Below, in pieces: positions 8,352 through 16,989 of a stretch of 64,000 nucleotides of DNA. Origin of the DNA: Pseudomonas sp. TH31 (GTDB lineage: Bacteria; Pseudomonadota; Gammaproteobacteria; Pseudomonadales; Pseudomonadaceae); assembly GCF_016650815.1 (NCBI RefSeq), contig NZ_JAEKEZ010000013.1, positions 1 through 64,000 on the forward strand, in the 5' to 3' direction. The translations under genes were made by a program, and so were the position numbers. How positions within the stretch are numbered: position 1 is the stretch's first letter; the number at the start of each line of letters is the position of its first letter. The notes beneath the pieces are model-generated. The model did no database searches, was not told where the DNA came from, and was given only the letters and a program-made list of their open reading frames with translations.

Positions 8352-9085
8352 TTACGCAAGACGGGATTCCCGGACGCATACGTATGTAGTTAGTGGCAGT
8401 GCGCTTGTTTTCATGGATCTAAGGTCGCCGGCACTAACTGACACCCAGCGGTGTGTAGGAGTAGTGAATGGTAAATTAGAGCGGCGCACGTTAATCAATG
8501 CCTTCGGATCTATTGCTACTGCTAATTTATGTCTAGCGTTTTCATGGCGGGCATAGCATTAAATCGTTGGCGCAATTCGAATTATTTATCATCTTTGCGC
8601 CAAGTTTTGTGATGGTTATCTATATTTTCTCCAGTTGTGATGGCGGTCGAACTCTTTGGAGGCTCGCCCTTTTTTTGGCCTTGCTTTCATTGCCGCCGCC
8701 GTCTTCACTATCGTGATGGCGGATACCCGTCATAGATTTTCCGCTTTTCTTCTAGAGCGCAAACTATGCAAACCCAGATCGCGCGGGGGTTCATATCGCC
8801 GCCCACGTCGTGAGAGTGGTGCCAGGTGTGCTGCCCTAAACGGCGGCATCGAAAACGCTGCCACATGGTTGGCGTTGCTGAGAATATTGACATCGGTAGG
8901 GTGACTTCTTTAGGTGGTGACTTCACTAGCATGTGTCGGGAGCTTGAACTGGCACAAGGCGATTTTTTCTGAGAGAGCAGTAAATCTAGGCAACTGTTTT
9001 TATCAAGAAAAATCCGTGACCAGCATTGATCGGTGGCTCCTGGCCGTTTCGACCAGAAGCCATTGTTCCAAACTTAGTTGAGACT
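8352..9085. other. Non-coding stretch, no gene recognised
   Basis: Several short open frames occur on both strands (for example 8656-8904 +), but none has a recognisable domain, a good ribosome site or a residue mix typical of a protein. The stretch is probably a scar of past rearrangements next to the IS66 relic. The 3' end of the nuclease gene at 9086 closes it. Confidence 0.4.
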
Positions 9086-10975
9086 TCAGGAAAACATTTC
9101 GCACAATAGGTCTTCGCGCATCCTCGCCCAGACCGGCTCAAGCATCTGTTTAGTCCACTTCAAGTCATTGTCGATCCCATCTATGGTTTCCCAGCAGCAG
9201 ATCAACGACCGAAGCGCCATTTCCAACATTGTGCAATTGGTCGAACGCGTATTGCTGCCCGCTATCAGCTTGAAGAGACTTTCTACCAGTGGGCCTTGAT
9301 CCAATTGAAGGTTGCCTCGGATGTAGTTGTGGTGCTGCTCAGGCAGGCGGTACGCCAAATGTTGAACGCAGCGCAACACACTCTTCAGCAGGTCTTGCTC
9401 AAGATCAGCCGCAGTACCAAGGCAGCTGAAATGCAACTGCATTGCATGTAGGCAGCTGTTTAACTCTTCTACAGTCATTGCTTCAGCGATATGCCGCACG
9501 CTGAGCCGAGCTAGTGAAAAGACATGATCCTCAGTGACTAAAGCAGGGACGTTGCCCGTTAGCTTCTCAACTGGGTTGCTCAACCAGGATAGATTCTGCT
9601 GGGTTTTGCGTCGATACCAGTCCCTAACGTTAGGTAGGAGTGTCGATCTCAGCCAATCATGGGTAAATTCAGCATCCCATTGCCCTCTTGGACCCCAGTG
9701 GCTGGAAAGCTCGCGCAGATTATTGGGGTTCCAACAGATACTAATGTTGGGCTCATAACGGCCGGTTGGGCCACCTTCATCATATGCATATGAAATCAGA
9801 TGATATCCAGCATCCAGCGCAGTGGTGGTATTCGGTGAAAATACCTTCAGGACGCTATTGGATGCATCGAAAATGTGCTCACCAGACTCACCTTTGGCGT
9901 AATCGTGCTCGCTGACATAATCCATCATCACGCGCCAAAGAGTCCGTGGCAGGCTGACAAGCGCATGCACTGGTTGGGATGATTCACTTAGCCTCTTGAA
10001 CCGAAGACATCTCCAATCGTTTTCCAGTGCCTGGATTGCGGAAAGGTAATGAGTCCATGCATGTTGCAGACACCAGTCCAGATGTTCGAACTCAGAGCTA
10101 TCCAAGCTCAGCTGAAATTTTGGCGTTGTCAGAAGAAACCGATCTGGGTCGCTCAACGGGAGCGTGAAGGGGCCTTTCAGGGGGTCGTGAGGATGTCCCG
10201 CCCATTGCAGCCACCGCACAAGGTCCTTTCCGTCGATAGCAAGTGACACGCCTTCTAAATTGGACCGAGCAAACGACAGAATGGCAGACGCGCGGGGAGA
10301 ACTACGATTGGGCAGAATAACTTCCATTCTGACGCTTTCGTTTTCTGCAGTGAAACGCGAATCATATTGGCCTATGTAGGTACGACGAAAGAGCCGTGGC
10401 TCTTCGGTCGGCATACTGAGGGTGTGGCAAAAGCGGTCGCGAATTTCCTTAGAAAAAAACCGCTCCACAAGCTCAGGGCTGCCCCGCAAAAGCTCTTCAA
10501 TAACTCCTCGGTCCCAAACCAGTGCTTGAATGTCATGTGACTCAAGCTCAGTTTTCGCGGCGTCCCAAGCCATCAGTAGCTTATTGTTATGTTCAACATC
10601 AACTGATAGGCAGAGTATCCAAATGCGAGAGTCTGTTGCCCGCTCGCCCTTCAGAAATGCTTTTAGCCATTTTTGAATGTTTGATGGCTTAACGGTTTCC
10701 CAATGCTTTACTTCCGCGACGCTGTATTTACTCTCTCCTGTCGTTTTCCAAATGATGTCGATTCCGTCTTGCTCCTGGCCAGTTTTTCCATACTGGAACA
10801 CCTGAGTGCCGCTTCCGAGATGCTGACGCTGGATCAATCGAGCGCACAGCTTTTGAAAGTCTTCCCAGTGCATCTGCCTCCAAGGCAATTCGCCGAGCTT
10901 GGGCTCGAAGTTGTCTGTGGTTACCAGTCTTGGGTCAGCTAGCAGATTTCCGAGATCAATGTCTGTGTACTTCAT
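9086..10975 (-). CDS. Large protein with N-terminal PD-(D/E)XK nuclease domain
   Basis: 629 residues from ATG 10975, preceded by AGGGG at good spacing; an upstream in-frame ATG at 11167 would add 64 basic residues. Residues about 33-150 form a restriction-endonuclease-like domain: PWRQMHWEDFQKLCARLIQR, then D73 in DGIDI and E88-V-K90 in AEVKHW, the catalytic D...ExK pattern. The following 480 residues have no motif I know and no Walker A, so this is not an NTPase. It diverges from the second nuclease gene at 11370 across a 394-bp spacer. By analogy with Mrr-like effectors it probably cleaves DNA in phage defence; the sensor part is unknown. Confidence 0.68.
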   Translation of the reverse strand: MKYTDIDLGNLLADPRLVTTDNFEPKLGELPWRQMHWEDFQKLCARLIQRQHLGSGTQVFQYGKTGQEQDGIDIIWKTTGESKYSVAEVKHWETVKPSNIQKWLKAFLKGERATDSRIWILCLSVDVEHNNKLLMAWDAAKTELESHDIQALVWDRGVIEELLRGSPELVERFFSKEIRDRFCHTLSMPTEEPRLFRRTYIGQYDSRFTAENESVRMEVILPNRSSPRASAILSFARSNLEGVSLAIDGKDLVRWLQWAGHPHDPLKGPFTLPLSDPDRFLLTTPKFQLSLDSSEFEHLDWCLQHAWTHYLSAIQALENDWRCLRFKRLSESSQPVHALVSLPRTLWRVMMDYVSEHDYAKGESGEHIFDASNSVLKVFSPNTTTALDAGYHLISYAYDEGGPTGRYEPNISICWNPNNLRELSSHWGPRGQWDAEFTHDWLRSTLLPNVRDWYRRKTQQNLSWLSNPVEKLTGNVPALVTEDHVFSLARLSVRHIAEAMTVEELNSCLHAMQLHFSCLGTAADLEQDLLKSVLRCVQHLAYRLPEQHHNYIRGNLQLDQGPLVESLFKLIAGSNTRSTNCTMLEMALRSLICCWETIDGIDNDLKWTKQMLEPVWARMREDLLCEMFS

Positions 10976-11369
10976 CCATTCCCCTGATTTTTTAAGAATG
11001 TAGCTGATGGGGTTACCGAACCACCTTCGCTTCAGTGGATGATCCGAGCTACCCGGTATCAACCCTTTGGACCACCTCTTGTCATCCCGCCGTCGGCGTT
11101 TTAAGTCGGGATCTTTGTGATTTATGACGGGCAGTCGCTCGGTTGGAGTGCAAACGGTCTCTTTCAAAGGTATCCAGAAATACTGGATGAATCAACAGTG
11201 ATTTCGTGGTGTTCGGGTTTCGACACCGAGAGGAGATTGAGCAACTGACAGCGGATGGCAACCGCGAGGGGGCTTCGGCATAGTCGTTAATTTCACGCGG
11301 TAAATTCTTATGCACATCGCCCTATGGCAGACTCAATAGCTCAAGCATCTAATTGTTAGGAGATGAGGG
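10976..11369. promoter_or_regulatory. Divergent promoter region between the two nuclease genes
   Basis: 394 bp separate the likely start at 10975 (minus) from ATG 11370 (plus). It must hold promoters for both directions. AGGAGATGAGGG just before 11370 is a clear ribosome site. No palindrome strong enough to call an operator was seen. The open frame from 11167 runs through part of it, so the leftward leader may be coding if that start is used. Confidence 0.4.
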
Positions 11370-13751
11370 ATGTCGACGGTAAGCAAGGAAAGCGCTGAGG
11401 CTCTTAATGAAGAGGCTCCAATGGCGTTTGGTACCCCCACCAAATATCAGCCTATATCGAAGGATATTCTTGCCAAGCTGTTGACCCCTTTCCTGTACGC
11501 GTCAATTGGACAGCTTTACTTTGGGCCTGCCGGGCTGTCCGAGGATGGAGTGCCATGGGTTGTGCTGATAACGCGAGACATCAAACGTCCAGCAATTTAT
11601 CGTGAATCTGGCAGGTTTGGCCTTCTTGGGTGGCGATGGAATACTTCGCCATCTTGCTTCTTCAGCCTGACAGCGATGGGGCTCAGGGAATCGAGACCCC
11701 ATGTGCGATGGATGGGATCGTCAGAGGATCCGGTGGTGCAGGCAATTCGCGACGTCGGTCGAGTTCGAGTTTGCATGGCGCACCCGACAGGCAGCCACAG
11801 CGGCTGGTTCGAAGCCGTGTTTAGCATGCGTGGTCCATCAGGCCATCAGATTCCGTCCAACGCCCCGTTATTGAGGCAGTGGACATTTCCGCCGTCAGGC
11901 ATCCCACACTCTGCTGTCGGTCAACGTTTTGATCCCGGTGAGCGGGGCGACAGGGATATGGATAACGAGATCCCACTTTGGCCGCATTCTTTATCTGATG
12001 GTTGGTTTACGCTGCAAGGAACAGGAGGGCCGTGGCGGGGTGATCTGGAGGAGGCTGATGAGAAAATCGCTGACTGGGCGAGTTACTTCCATCATAAACG
12101 AGCACGCGCAGCGGGTCTGCTGCTTGCAATCAAAGAGCGGAGTCTTTATGGGGAATCCCCTTGGTTGATGAATGCCGAGGGCCGATGGGTACTGCCCGGC
12201 TCTGAGGAGGAAAATGTCGAAACATTCCTGCAACAACACCAATCCATTAGGAAATGGCTGTTGGCAGTTGTTGGCCCTACGCCGGACGCATCTCTAGCCC
12301 ATGAGGCCGCATTTCAGCTGCTGAATGATCCGAAAGGTATATTTGCGTTCGTTGCTAATTTCATGGGGCTAATGCGTACCCTCAACGATTTTTTGTTGGC
12401 AGAAGCTTTGCAGCAAAGCCTGGAAGCTGCACTTATCGATTCTCGTATTACTGATCTAGGTCGCAAGAGGCCTTGGTTAAAAAATATAGGAAATTCTGAA
12501 CTTGAGCTCTGCACGATCAACTTGGATTCAGGTTGCCCACGGGATGATTTGGATACTCTCTGGCGTAGTGGCTTACAGTTCGGAGATCTGCTCGATGCGG
12601 GCGAATGGTTCGGGCCGACAGATTTGCCCGCTCCACTAAGCGTTGTGAATGAGGCGCTAGAGTCGGTCCGCATCGAAGGTTCGATTGAGGACGCATTCTG
12701 TTGCGCTCAACAGTTGCTGTACGAAGCGCAGGAGTCACGGCAGTGGTCAGTTCCGTGGGGGGCAAGGGTACAAATCCAATTTGGTCCATTTGTCGCAATG
12801 AGGATCTTTGAAAAAGACGGAGAGTTTTCCTGCCACTTTCTTGATGAGCAGGAAAGGTATTTTCACGTCGCCATCGGTTTGGGCCAGGGAAACCCGACGA
12901 TCAGCAATGTCGATCTTGTCCGAAAGTCGGCAAACGATGAGGTCGAGTGGAATGAAGATGCCGAGGTAAGCTTGCAGCTAATTGCTTCAGCAATTGTTCG
13001 AGATTTTCTTGTGGTAGAGCAGCGCGAAAAGGTCTTCAACACCAAACCTTATCGTGCTCGAGTGGGAAAGCGAAAGATCCAGACCATCATCTACTTACCT
13101 AGAGTGCGTTATAGCCAAATGCGGCATGATCAGCCTCCGGTCAGTGATGCTGCCAAGCAGCACAGGGCAAAACATAAAGTGGCGTTCCACGTGCGTCGCT
13201 CGGCAAGCGCATCAGCAACACAGCATTTTTTGGCTCAGCGGTACGGGCTATCTATCCCTCAAGGATTCACGTTCGTCCGCCCGCATGAAAGGGGGGCGAG
13301 TGGTCTTTCTGAGCGTGTGAATATCTACAGAAGCAGGTCAGCTTCTCGCATGATTTATGAGGCAATTAGCAGTGCTCCAGAGGGTTCTAGGCCCGCATGG
13401 TTTGATTTTGAGAAAGCTTGTGCTCGACTTCTTGAGCGTGAAGGGAAGTCAGTTATTCACCAATCTGCCAATCGTGACGGCGATGGAGGTGTCGACCTTT
13501 TTGCAGTCGACCAAGACGGTGCATCCTGGGTTGTGCAGTGCAAATGCTGGGCGCCCAATCGTCCTGTAGGACCTGATGTGGTGAGGGAGCTTATAGGTTC
13601 AATTATCCAGGCGGACCGCAACTCGGATCAAAATAGCCGTGGGATGATAATCACGACAAGTCGGTTGACCCCTGGCGCGGCTTTGGAGGCTGAGGCTGCT
13701 GGATTTCGTGTCATCGATGGTGGTGAGCTATCCACCTATTCGCTTGAGTAA
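11370..13751 (+). CDS. Mrr-like restriction endonuclease with large unknown N-terminus
   Basis: 793 residues. The C-terminal 116 residues (678-793) are a Mrr_cat restriction-endonuclease domain: FDFEKACARLLEREG, D709 in DGGVDLF, and Q723-C-K725 in WVVQCKCW, followed by GMIITTSRLT and a final FRVIDGGEL strand typical of the family. Mrr-type enzymes cut modified or foreign DNA. The first 650 residues have no domain I recognise and would be the recognition or sensing part. The ribosome site AGGAGATGAGGG supports the start. It diverges from another nuclease-domain gene and is followed 225 bp on by a trypsin-like protease gene on the same strand. A defence role is inferred from this setting. Confidence 0.75.
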   Translation: MSTVSKESAEALNEEAPMAFGTPTKYQPISKDILAKLLTPFLYASIGQLYFGPAGLSEDGVPWVVLITRDIKRPAIYRESGRFGLLGWRWNTSPSCFFSLTAMGLRESRPHVRWMGSSEDPVVQAIRDVGRVRVCMAHPTGSHSGWFEAVFSMRGPSGHQIPSNAPLLRQWTFPPSGIPHSAVGQRFDPGERGDRDMDNEIPLWPHSLSDGWFTLQGTGGPWRGDLEEADEKIADWASYFHHKRARAAGLLLAIKERSLYGESPWLMNAEGRWVLPGSEEENVETFLQQHQSIRKWLLAVVGPTPDASLAHEAAFQLLNDPKGIFAFVANFMGLMRTLNDFLLAEALQQSLEAALIDSRITDLGRKRPWLKNIGNSELELCTINLDSGCPRDDLDTLWRSGLQFGDLLDAGEWFGPTDLPAPLSVVNEALESVRIEGSIEDAFCCAQQLLYEAQESRQWSVPWGARVQIQFGPFVAMRIFEKDGEFSCHFLDEQERYFHVAIGLGQGNPTISNVDLVRKSANDEVEWNEDAEVSLQLIASAIVRDFLVVEQREKVFNTKPYRARVGKRKIQTIIYLPRVRYSQMRHDQPPVSDAAKQHRAKHKVAFHVRRSASASATQHFLAQRYGLSIPQGFTFVRPHERGASGLSERVNIYRSRSASRMIYEAISSAPEGSRPAWFDFEKACARLLEREGKSVIHQSANRDGDGGVDLFAVDQDGASWVVQCKCWAPNRPVGPDVVRELIGSIIQADRNSDQNSRGMIITTSRLTPGAALEAEAAGFRVIDGGELSTYSLE

Positions 13752-13976
13752 ATAGTGATAACCCAGTGCGCATCGTCAATTTCGTGACTGGTGGGCTTTC
13801 GGGGGGGGAAGGGTAGTAACCCATTTGTCGACGCGTCGATTACGAGGAAATGACCCACTCCCAATGCTGAAGGCTGCGTCTACTTGGCATCAGTGTTTTT
13901 TGCGCACAAGCAGCATCTTGTTTAACGGTAGATTAATGTTTAGAAGATCCTTCAGATGTCATACAGGAGTTAGCTA

Positions 13977-14771
13977 ATGTCGTTCCCCGAGCGTCTTGAG
14001 CAGTTGCTGCCGCCCTTTGTAGATCCTTTTATCAGCGCTATTTCACTAATCGAGCCTGGTGATGATCGAGACCCCCCCGGAGATCACCATGGGACCGGCT
14101 CCTTTCTTTACTTGGATGAAGTCAGGCTAATACTCACATGCGAGCATGTGGCTAGCGTTGAACAAGGCACAATGCTTGGTATGACACAATTTGGAGCTGG
14201 CCACGCAATATCTATTCCCGGCGCTTTTAGTTCAGACAAATATCCGATTGACATCGCTGTTAACCATATTCCAGATAAAAACTGGGACCGTGTGCCGCAT
14301 ATGGCTAAGTGTGTTGATATAGGAATGATCGCAAGAAGGCATGAGCCAGTTGATGGCGAGTATCTTTATATTTATGGGTTTCCTGGGGACGACGCGGCAG
14401 TCGGGTTTGGCCAGCATCATCACCGCGGCTTAGCAGTATTTTCTCATGAGAGAGATTTCTCTACCGTGTTGATTGATGAGGAACCTAAACCGATAGACAA
14501 GTATCATTTTTTAATACCCTATAACCCAGAACATGCAGTTCTACTTGATGGTAAAAACCCATTGCTTCCTAAGCCCCCAGGAATGAGTGGTTCGTTGGTT
14601 TGGAACACTCGATATGTCGAAGTGACAAGCCAAGGAAAAGAATGGCGCCCCGAGGACTCTCGTGTAACTGGGGTTGTTTGGGGGCACTCCTCAAAGGCTA
14701 GCGTACTGGTGGCGACCAAAATTGAATTTCTTCGTTATTTTCTAAGTATTGATAATGACTTAGATGGGTAA
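13977..14771 (+). CDS. Trypsin-like serine protease
   Basis: 264 residues without a signal peptide, so probably cytoplasmic. The S1-type catalytic triad can be read: His57 in ILTCEHVAS, Asp92 in YPIDIAV, and Ser204 in PPGMSGSLVW, preceded by GTGSFLYL as in many trypsin-fold proteins. The ribosome site AGGAG lies seven bases before ATG 13977. It stands alone after the Mrr-like gene, same strand. Cytoplasmic trypsin-like domains occur in bacterial defence systems, where they cleave partner effectors. A link to the two nuclease proteins is plausible but not shown. The codon use is AT-rich, like the other accessory genes. Confidence 0.72.
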   Translation: MSFPERLEQLLPPFVDPFISAISLIEPGDDRDPPGDHHGTGSFLYLDEVRLILTCEHVASVEQGTMLGMTQFGAGHAISIPGAFSSDKYPIDIAVNHIPDKNWDRVPHMAKCVDIGMIARRHEPVDGEYLYIYGFPGDDAAVGFGQHHHRGLAVFSHERDFSTVLIDEEPKPIDKYHFLIPYNPEHAVLLDGKNPLLPKPPGMSGSLVWNTRYVEVTSQGKEWRPEDSRVTGVVWGHSSKASVLVATKIEFLRYFLSIDNDLDG

Positions 14772-14885
14772 TTGTTGGTGAGGCGACCTTGCTTTTGATC
14801 GTCGTGAGTTCGCAGCTTCGCAAGTGTATGGTTAAATAATCTTACGTAAGTCAGGTAGGTATTTACGGGTATTTCTGGAGTACCT

Positions 14886-15023
14886 GATCTCACTTGCTAT
14901 TTGTGTCGGCATATCATTGGGATAGGCATGCGAATCGTGCTTGCTCATGCGTGCCGACTGGATCAAGCCCATTACCACCAAGGCCCCTTTTCCGCCGCGT
15001 AGAGATCCGACCAGCGATCCCTG
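14886..15023 (-). pseudogene. Relic of IS66-type transposase, C-terminal region
   Basis: The minus strand can be read as GSLRGGKGALVVMGLIQSAR, then MSKHDSHAYPND and MPTQIASEI. This lines up with the IS66 TnpC segment AGSLRxGKRAAxVMSLIQSAR...DPYAYLxDVLxRLPTQxASEI. Similarity stops after ASEI, and more IS66-like pieces (ALHSIGGLFEVE) lie upstream in another frame near 15050-15110. The 559-bp interval 14772-15330 holds no other gene that I can support. Confidence 0.55.
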
Positions 15024-15218
15024 TCGTTCATGTATCTTGCTAGGTGTTCAACTTCGAACAAGCCGCCAATCGAATGCAGTGCCTTTTCGGCTATCTCCCA
15101 TAACGAGTACGTGAGTCCCCCCGGCGAAAATCGCTAGGGGCCTGCTGCTATTCCTTGATGGGTTCCAACCTATAAAGGTAGGGTATCGATGGCCGTTGAG
15201 CGCGCTAGCTAATAGGTC

Positions 15219-15234
15219 CAATGCTGCAGCATTG
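15219..15234. repeat. Perfect 16-bp palindrome
   Basis: CAATGCTGCAGCATTG reads the same on both strands and lies about 100 bp upstream of the small gene at 15331. It could be an operator for a dimeric regulator such as the XRE protein at 16301; nothing else supports this. Confidence 0.4.
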
Positions 15235-15330
15235 ATCCCCCTCGGATGATGCTATTCTTGAAACGATAGGCGGTGCGGTGTGCGGTCAAGAAATTTGAAT
15301 CTGTAATAACATGTATTTTGAGGGGGATGT

Positions 15331-15687
15331 ATGAAGAATATCATAGTTCTAAGTCTTGCCCAGCTTTCTGAATTATCCCCGGATTCAGGAATAAATGATT
15401 ATTCAATACGTGGATTATGCAATGCATATATTCTTCTGCTTGCTGCGCGAAAGTTATCGCAGGCCCAGATAGTCTGCCGAACGGGCTTCTCTTTATCTAT
15501 GGTTTCAAATTGTTTTCATTCTGTTGATATTGCTACGATAGCTAGGGTTAACCATGCGATCTATGGTCAAATTTCGAGTCTCACGTCTGAAGAACTAGTT
15601 TCCTTAAGGTCGGAGATGCAAAATGACGGAAAGTGGATGCGGGCACGACTTCGAGAGCTCCGCGTCATCCCGTCGAAAAATTGCTGA
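15331..15687 (+). CDS. Small hypothetical protein, possible HTH
   Basis: 118 residues, not recognised. The middle part, LLLAARKLSQAQIVCRTGFS followed by LSMVSNCF, has the look of a helix-turn-helix (alanine/leucine-rich helix, glycine turn, serine-rich second helix). GGGGG lies 7 bases before ATG 15331. The low GC and the isolated position mark it as accessory. The protein ends with a basic tail, RARLRELRVIPSKNC. No partner gene is evident. Confidence 0.5.
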   Translation: MKNIIVLSLAQLSELSPDSGINDYSIRGLCNAYILLLAARKLSQAQIVCRTGFSLSMVSNCFHSVDIATIARVNHAIYGQISSLTSEELVSLRSEMQNDGKWMRARLRELRVIPSKNC

Positions 15688-15781
15688 TGCGTCAGGTGGG
15701 TGGAATTTGTATTATTGGTTTTGGCTGTTAATATTTTTTTTGCGGAGGTATCCTGTAGTAGCCCACTCAATGTGTTGGTGC

Positions 15782-16216
15782 TCAATGTTGCAGCATGGAT
15801 CTTCGGTATACTATAGTTTTCTCTAAGCCGGCAGTGTCGCACGTTTGATCTCGCTCTAGAATTGTATAAAAGCAACCGCCTTCGACTTCATAAAGCTCAA
15901 AGCTGCCTAGTTTTAAATCATGGCAATAAGAGAACTCTAAAAGCTTTTCCATTTGCCAGAGTGAGCCGCCATTTATGTGCGGTGGAGTGACAAGTTGCAC
16001 TTCTTTTATCTGTAGCGATTTTTGGTGTTGCTCCAGTAATTCAATGAAAATCTTAGGGTCCATCACCTGAAGCATTGTTGTCGTCTGGGTTTCATCGCCT
16101 ACAAGAGTGACATAGAACCATGGCAAGATGAGACTGTGCTCAATACAGCCCCAAAGAAAACAGTCGCTCTCGACGGCGGGCGATCCCAGCAAGGTGGAGG
16201 TATGCGTACGAAACAT
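15782..16216 (-). CDS. Hypothetical protein
   Basis: 144 residues with no family that I recognise. It is a mixed alpha/beta sequence with a conserved-looking core (FIELLEQHQKSLQIKEVQLV) and a C-terminal part rich in aromatic residues. The start at 16216 has only a weak ribosome site; an internal Met at residue 48 (MLQVMDPKIF) is an alternative. It is transcribed away from the XRE regulator gene 84 bp to its right, which could control it. Confidence 0.45.
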   Translation of the reverse strand: MFRTHTSTLLGSPAVESDCFLWGCIEHSLILPWFYVTLVGDETQTTTMLQVMDPKIFIELLEQHQKSLQIKEVQLVTPPHINGGSLWQMEKLLEFSYCHDLKLGSFELYEVEGGCFYTILERDQTCDTAGLEKTIVYRRSMLQH

Positions 16217-16300
16217 GCTTAAGTTCCATGAATGAGCCCTATAGATTGTAGCTCTATAGGACTCGCTAGCGCTTCATCTTCTGTTTTGTGGGACAAAACC

Positions 16301-16570
16301 ATGGAATTGAAGCGAGCCTTCGGTCTCACCTTGAAGCGCATACGAATTGAGAAGGGGCTCACCCAGGAAGATTTTTCCTTGGTTAGCAGTCGGACGTATC
16401 TCAGTACGTTGGAGCGTGGGCTCAAGTGCCCTACCTTGGAAAAGCTAGAGGATCTTGCCGCCGTAATTGGCGTGCATCCTGTGACGTTGCTGGTTGCTGC
16501 ATATACTAGGGAGGGCGGTGTAGAGGCTCAGGACGCTCTGCTACAAGAGGTCAAGACGCAGCTTAAGTGA
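16301..16570 (+). CDS. XRE-family transcriptional regulator
   Basis: 89-residue Cro/CI-type repressor. The HTH_3 domain fills residues 5-62: FGLTLKRIRIEKGLTQEDFS, then SSRTYLSTLERG with the conserved YLSxLERG recognition helix, and CPTLEKLEDLAAVIGVHP. I place the start at ATG 16301 rather than the in-frame ATG at 16232, because the family begins about here; no strong ribosome site distinguishes them. It is divergent from the gene at 15782-16216. Probably an autoregulator of this end of the island. Confidence 0.8.
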   Translation: MELKRAFGLTLKRIRIEKGLTQEDFSLVSSRTYLSTLERGLKCPTLEKLEDLAAVIGVHPVTLLVAAYTREGGVEAQDALLQEVKTQLK

Positions 16571-16943
16571 GTTTTTGGGAGTTTCGGAATACGCACTTCC
16601 GCAAAAAGCCTTCTGCGCCATATGTTTAATTAACGCTATCGCTCATCCGTGAACGGTAGCGTTCACGGATGAGCTACCCCTAGCTCACTAGATGAGCTAA
16701 GGCCGCTTCAGAGTTGTATCAATGCGGGGTGACTCCGGTATTCTTGAATTGCTAGCGTCAGAGATGATGAGAAAGAGAAAAGTAGGTAATTTTTTGTGGA
16801 TTAACTGGTAATTTCTTTACATTTTTCACGCGATTATGATAATTATCAGCTCATAAAAGCCCTGGGTGATGGGGGAAATTTTACATTGGTGGTCTCAGCT
16901 GTCCTTTCCCCTTTTGATCCGCAGCTTTTTCAGAACCGTAAAC
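16571..16943. other. Spacer at the island/core boundary
   Basis: 373 bp without a gene. It contains the perfect hairpin at 16641-16674 and a second small inverted repeat, TAGCTCA / TGAGCTA, at 16681-16699 that shares the word GATGAGCTA with the first. Downstream lies AT-rich DNA up to the terminator at 16944. The change from accessory to core gene content happens here. No tRNA or clear attachment core could be identified. Confidence 0.5.
16641..16674. repeat. Perfect 14-bp inverted repeat, 6-base loop
   Basis: GCTCATCCGTGAAC and its exact reverse complement are separated by GGTAGC. There is no T-run, so it is not a standard terminator. A 7-bp inverted repeat follows within 10 bases. Its place at the edge of the accessory region makes a recombination or attachment site possible. 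Confidence 0.5.
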
Positions 16944-16979
16944 AAAAAAGCGAAGCCATTGATCCGGCTTCGCTTTTTT
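16944..16979. terminator. Bidirectional rho-independent terminator
   Basis: AAAAAAGCGAAGCC and GGCTTCGCTTTTTT form a 14-bp stem with an 8-base loop; both strands end in a T-run. It lies 10 bases beyond the stop of the YcaO gene (minus strand) and can end transcription from either side. Confidence 0.85.
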
Positions 16980-16989
16980 GTGGGCGCTG

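Noticed and set aside
8248..8556. 102-codon open frame
   Set aside because: Overlaps the IS66 relic in another frame, has no domain and a poor start region.
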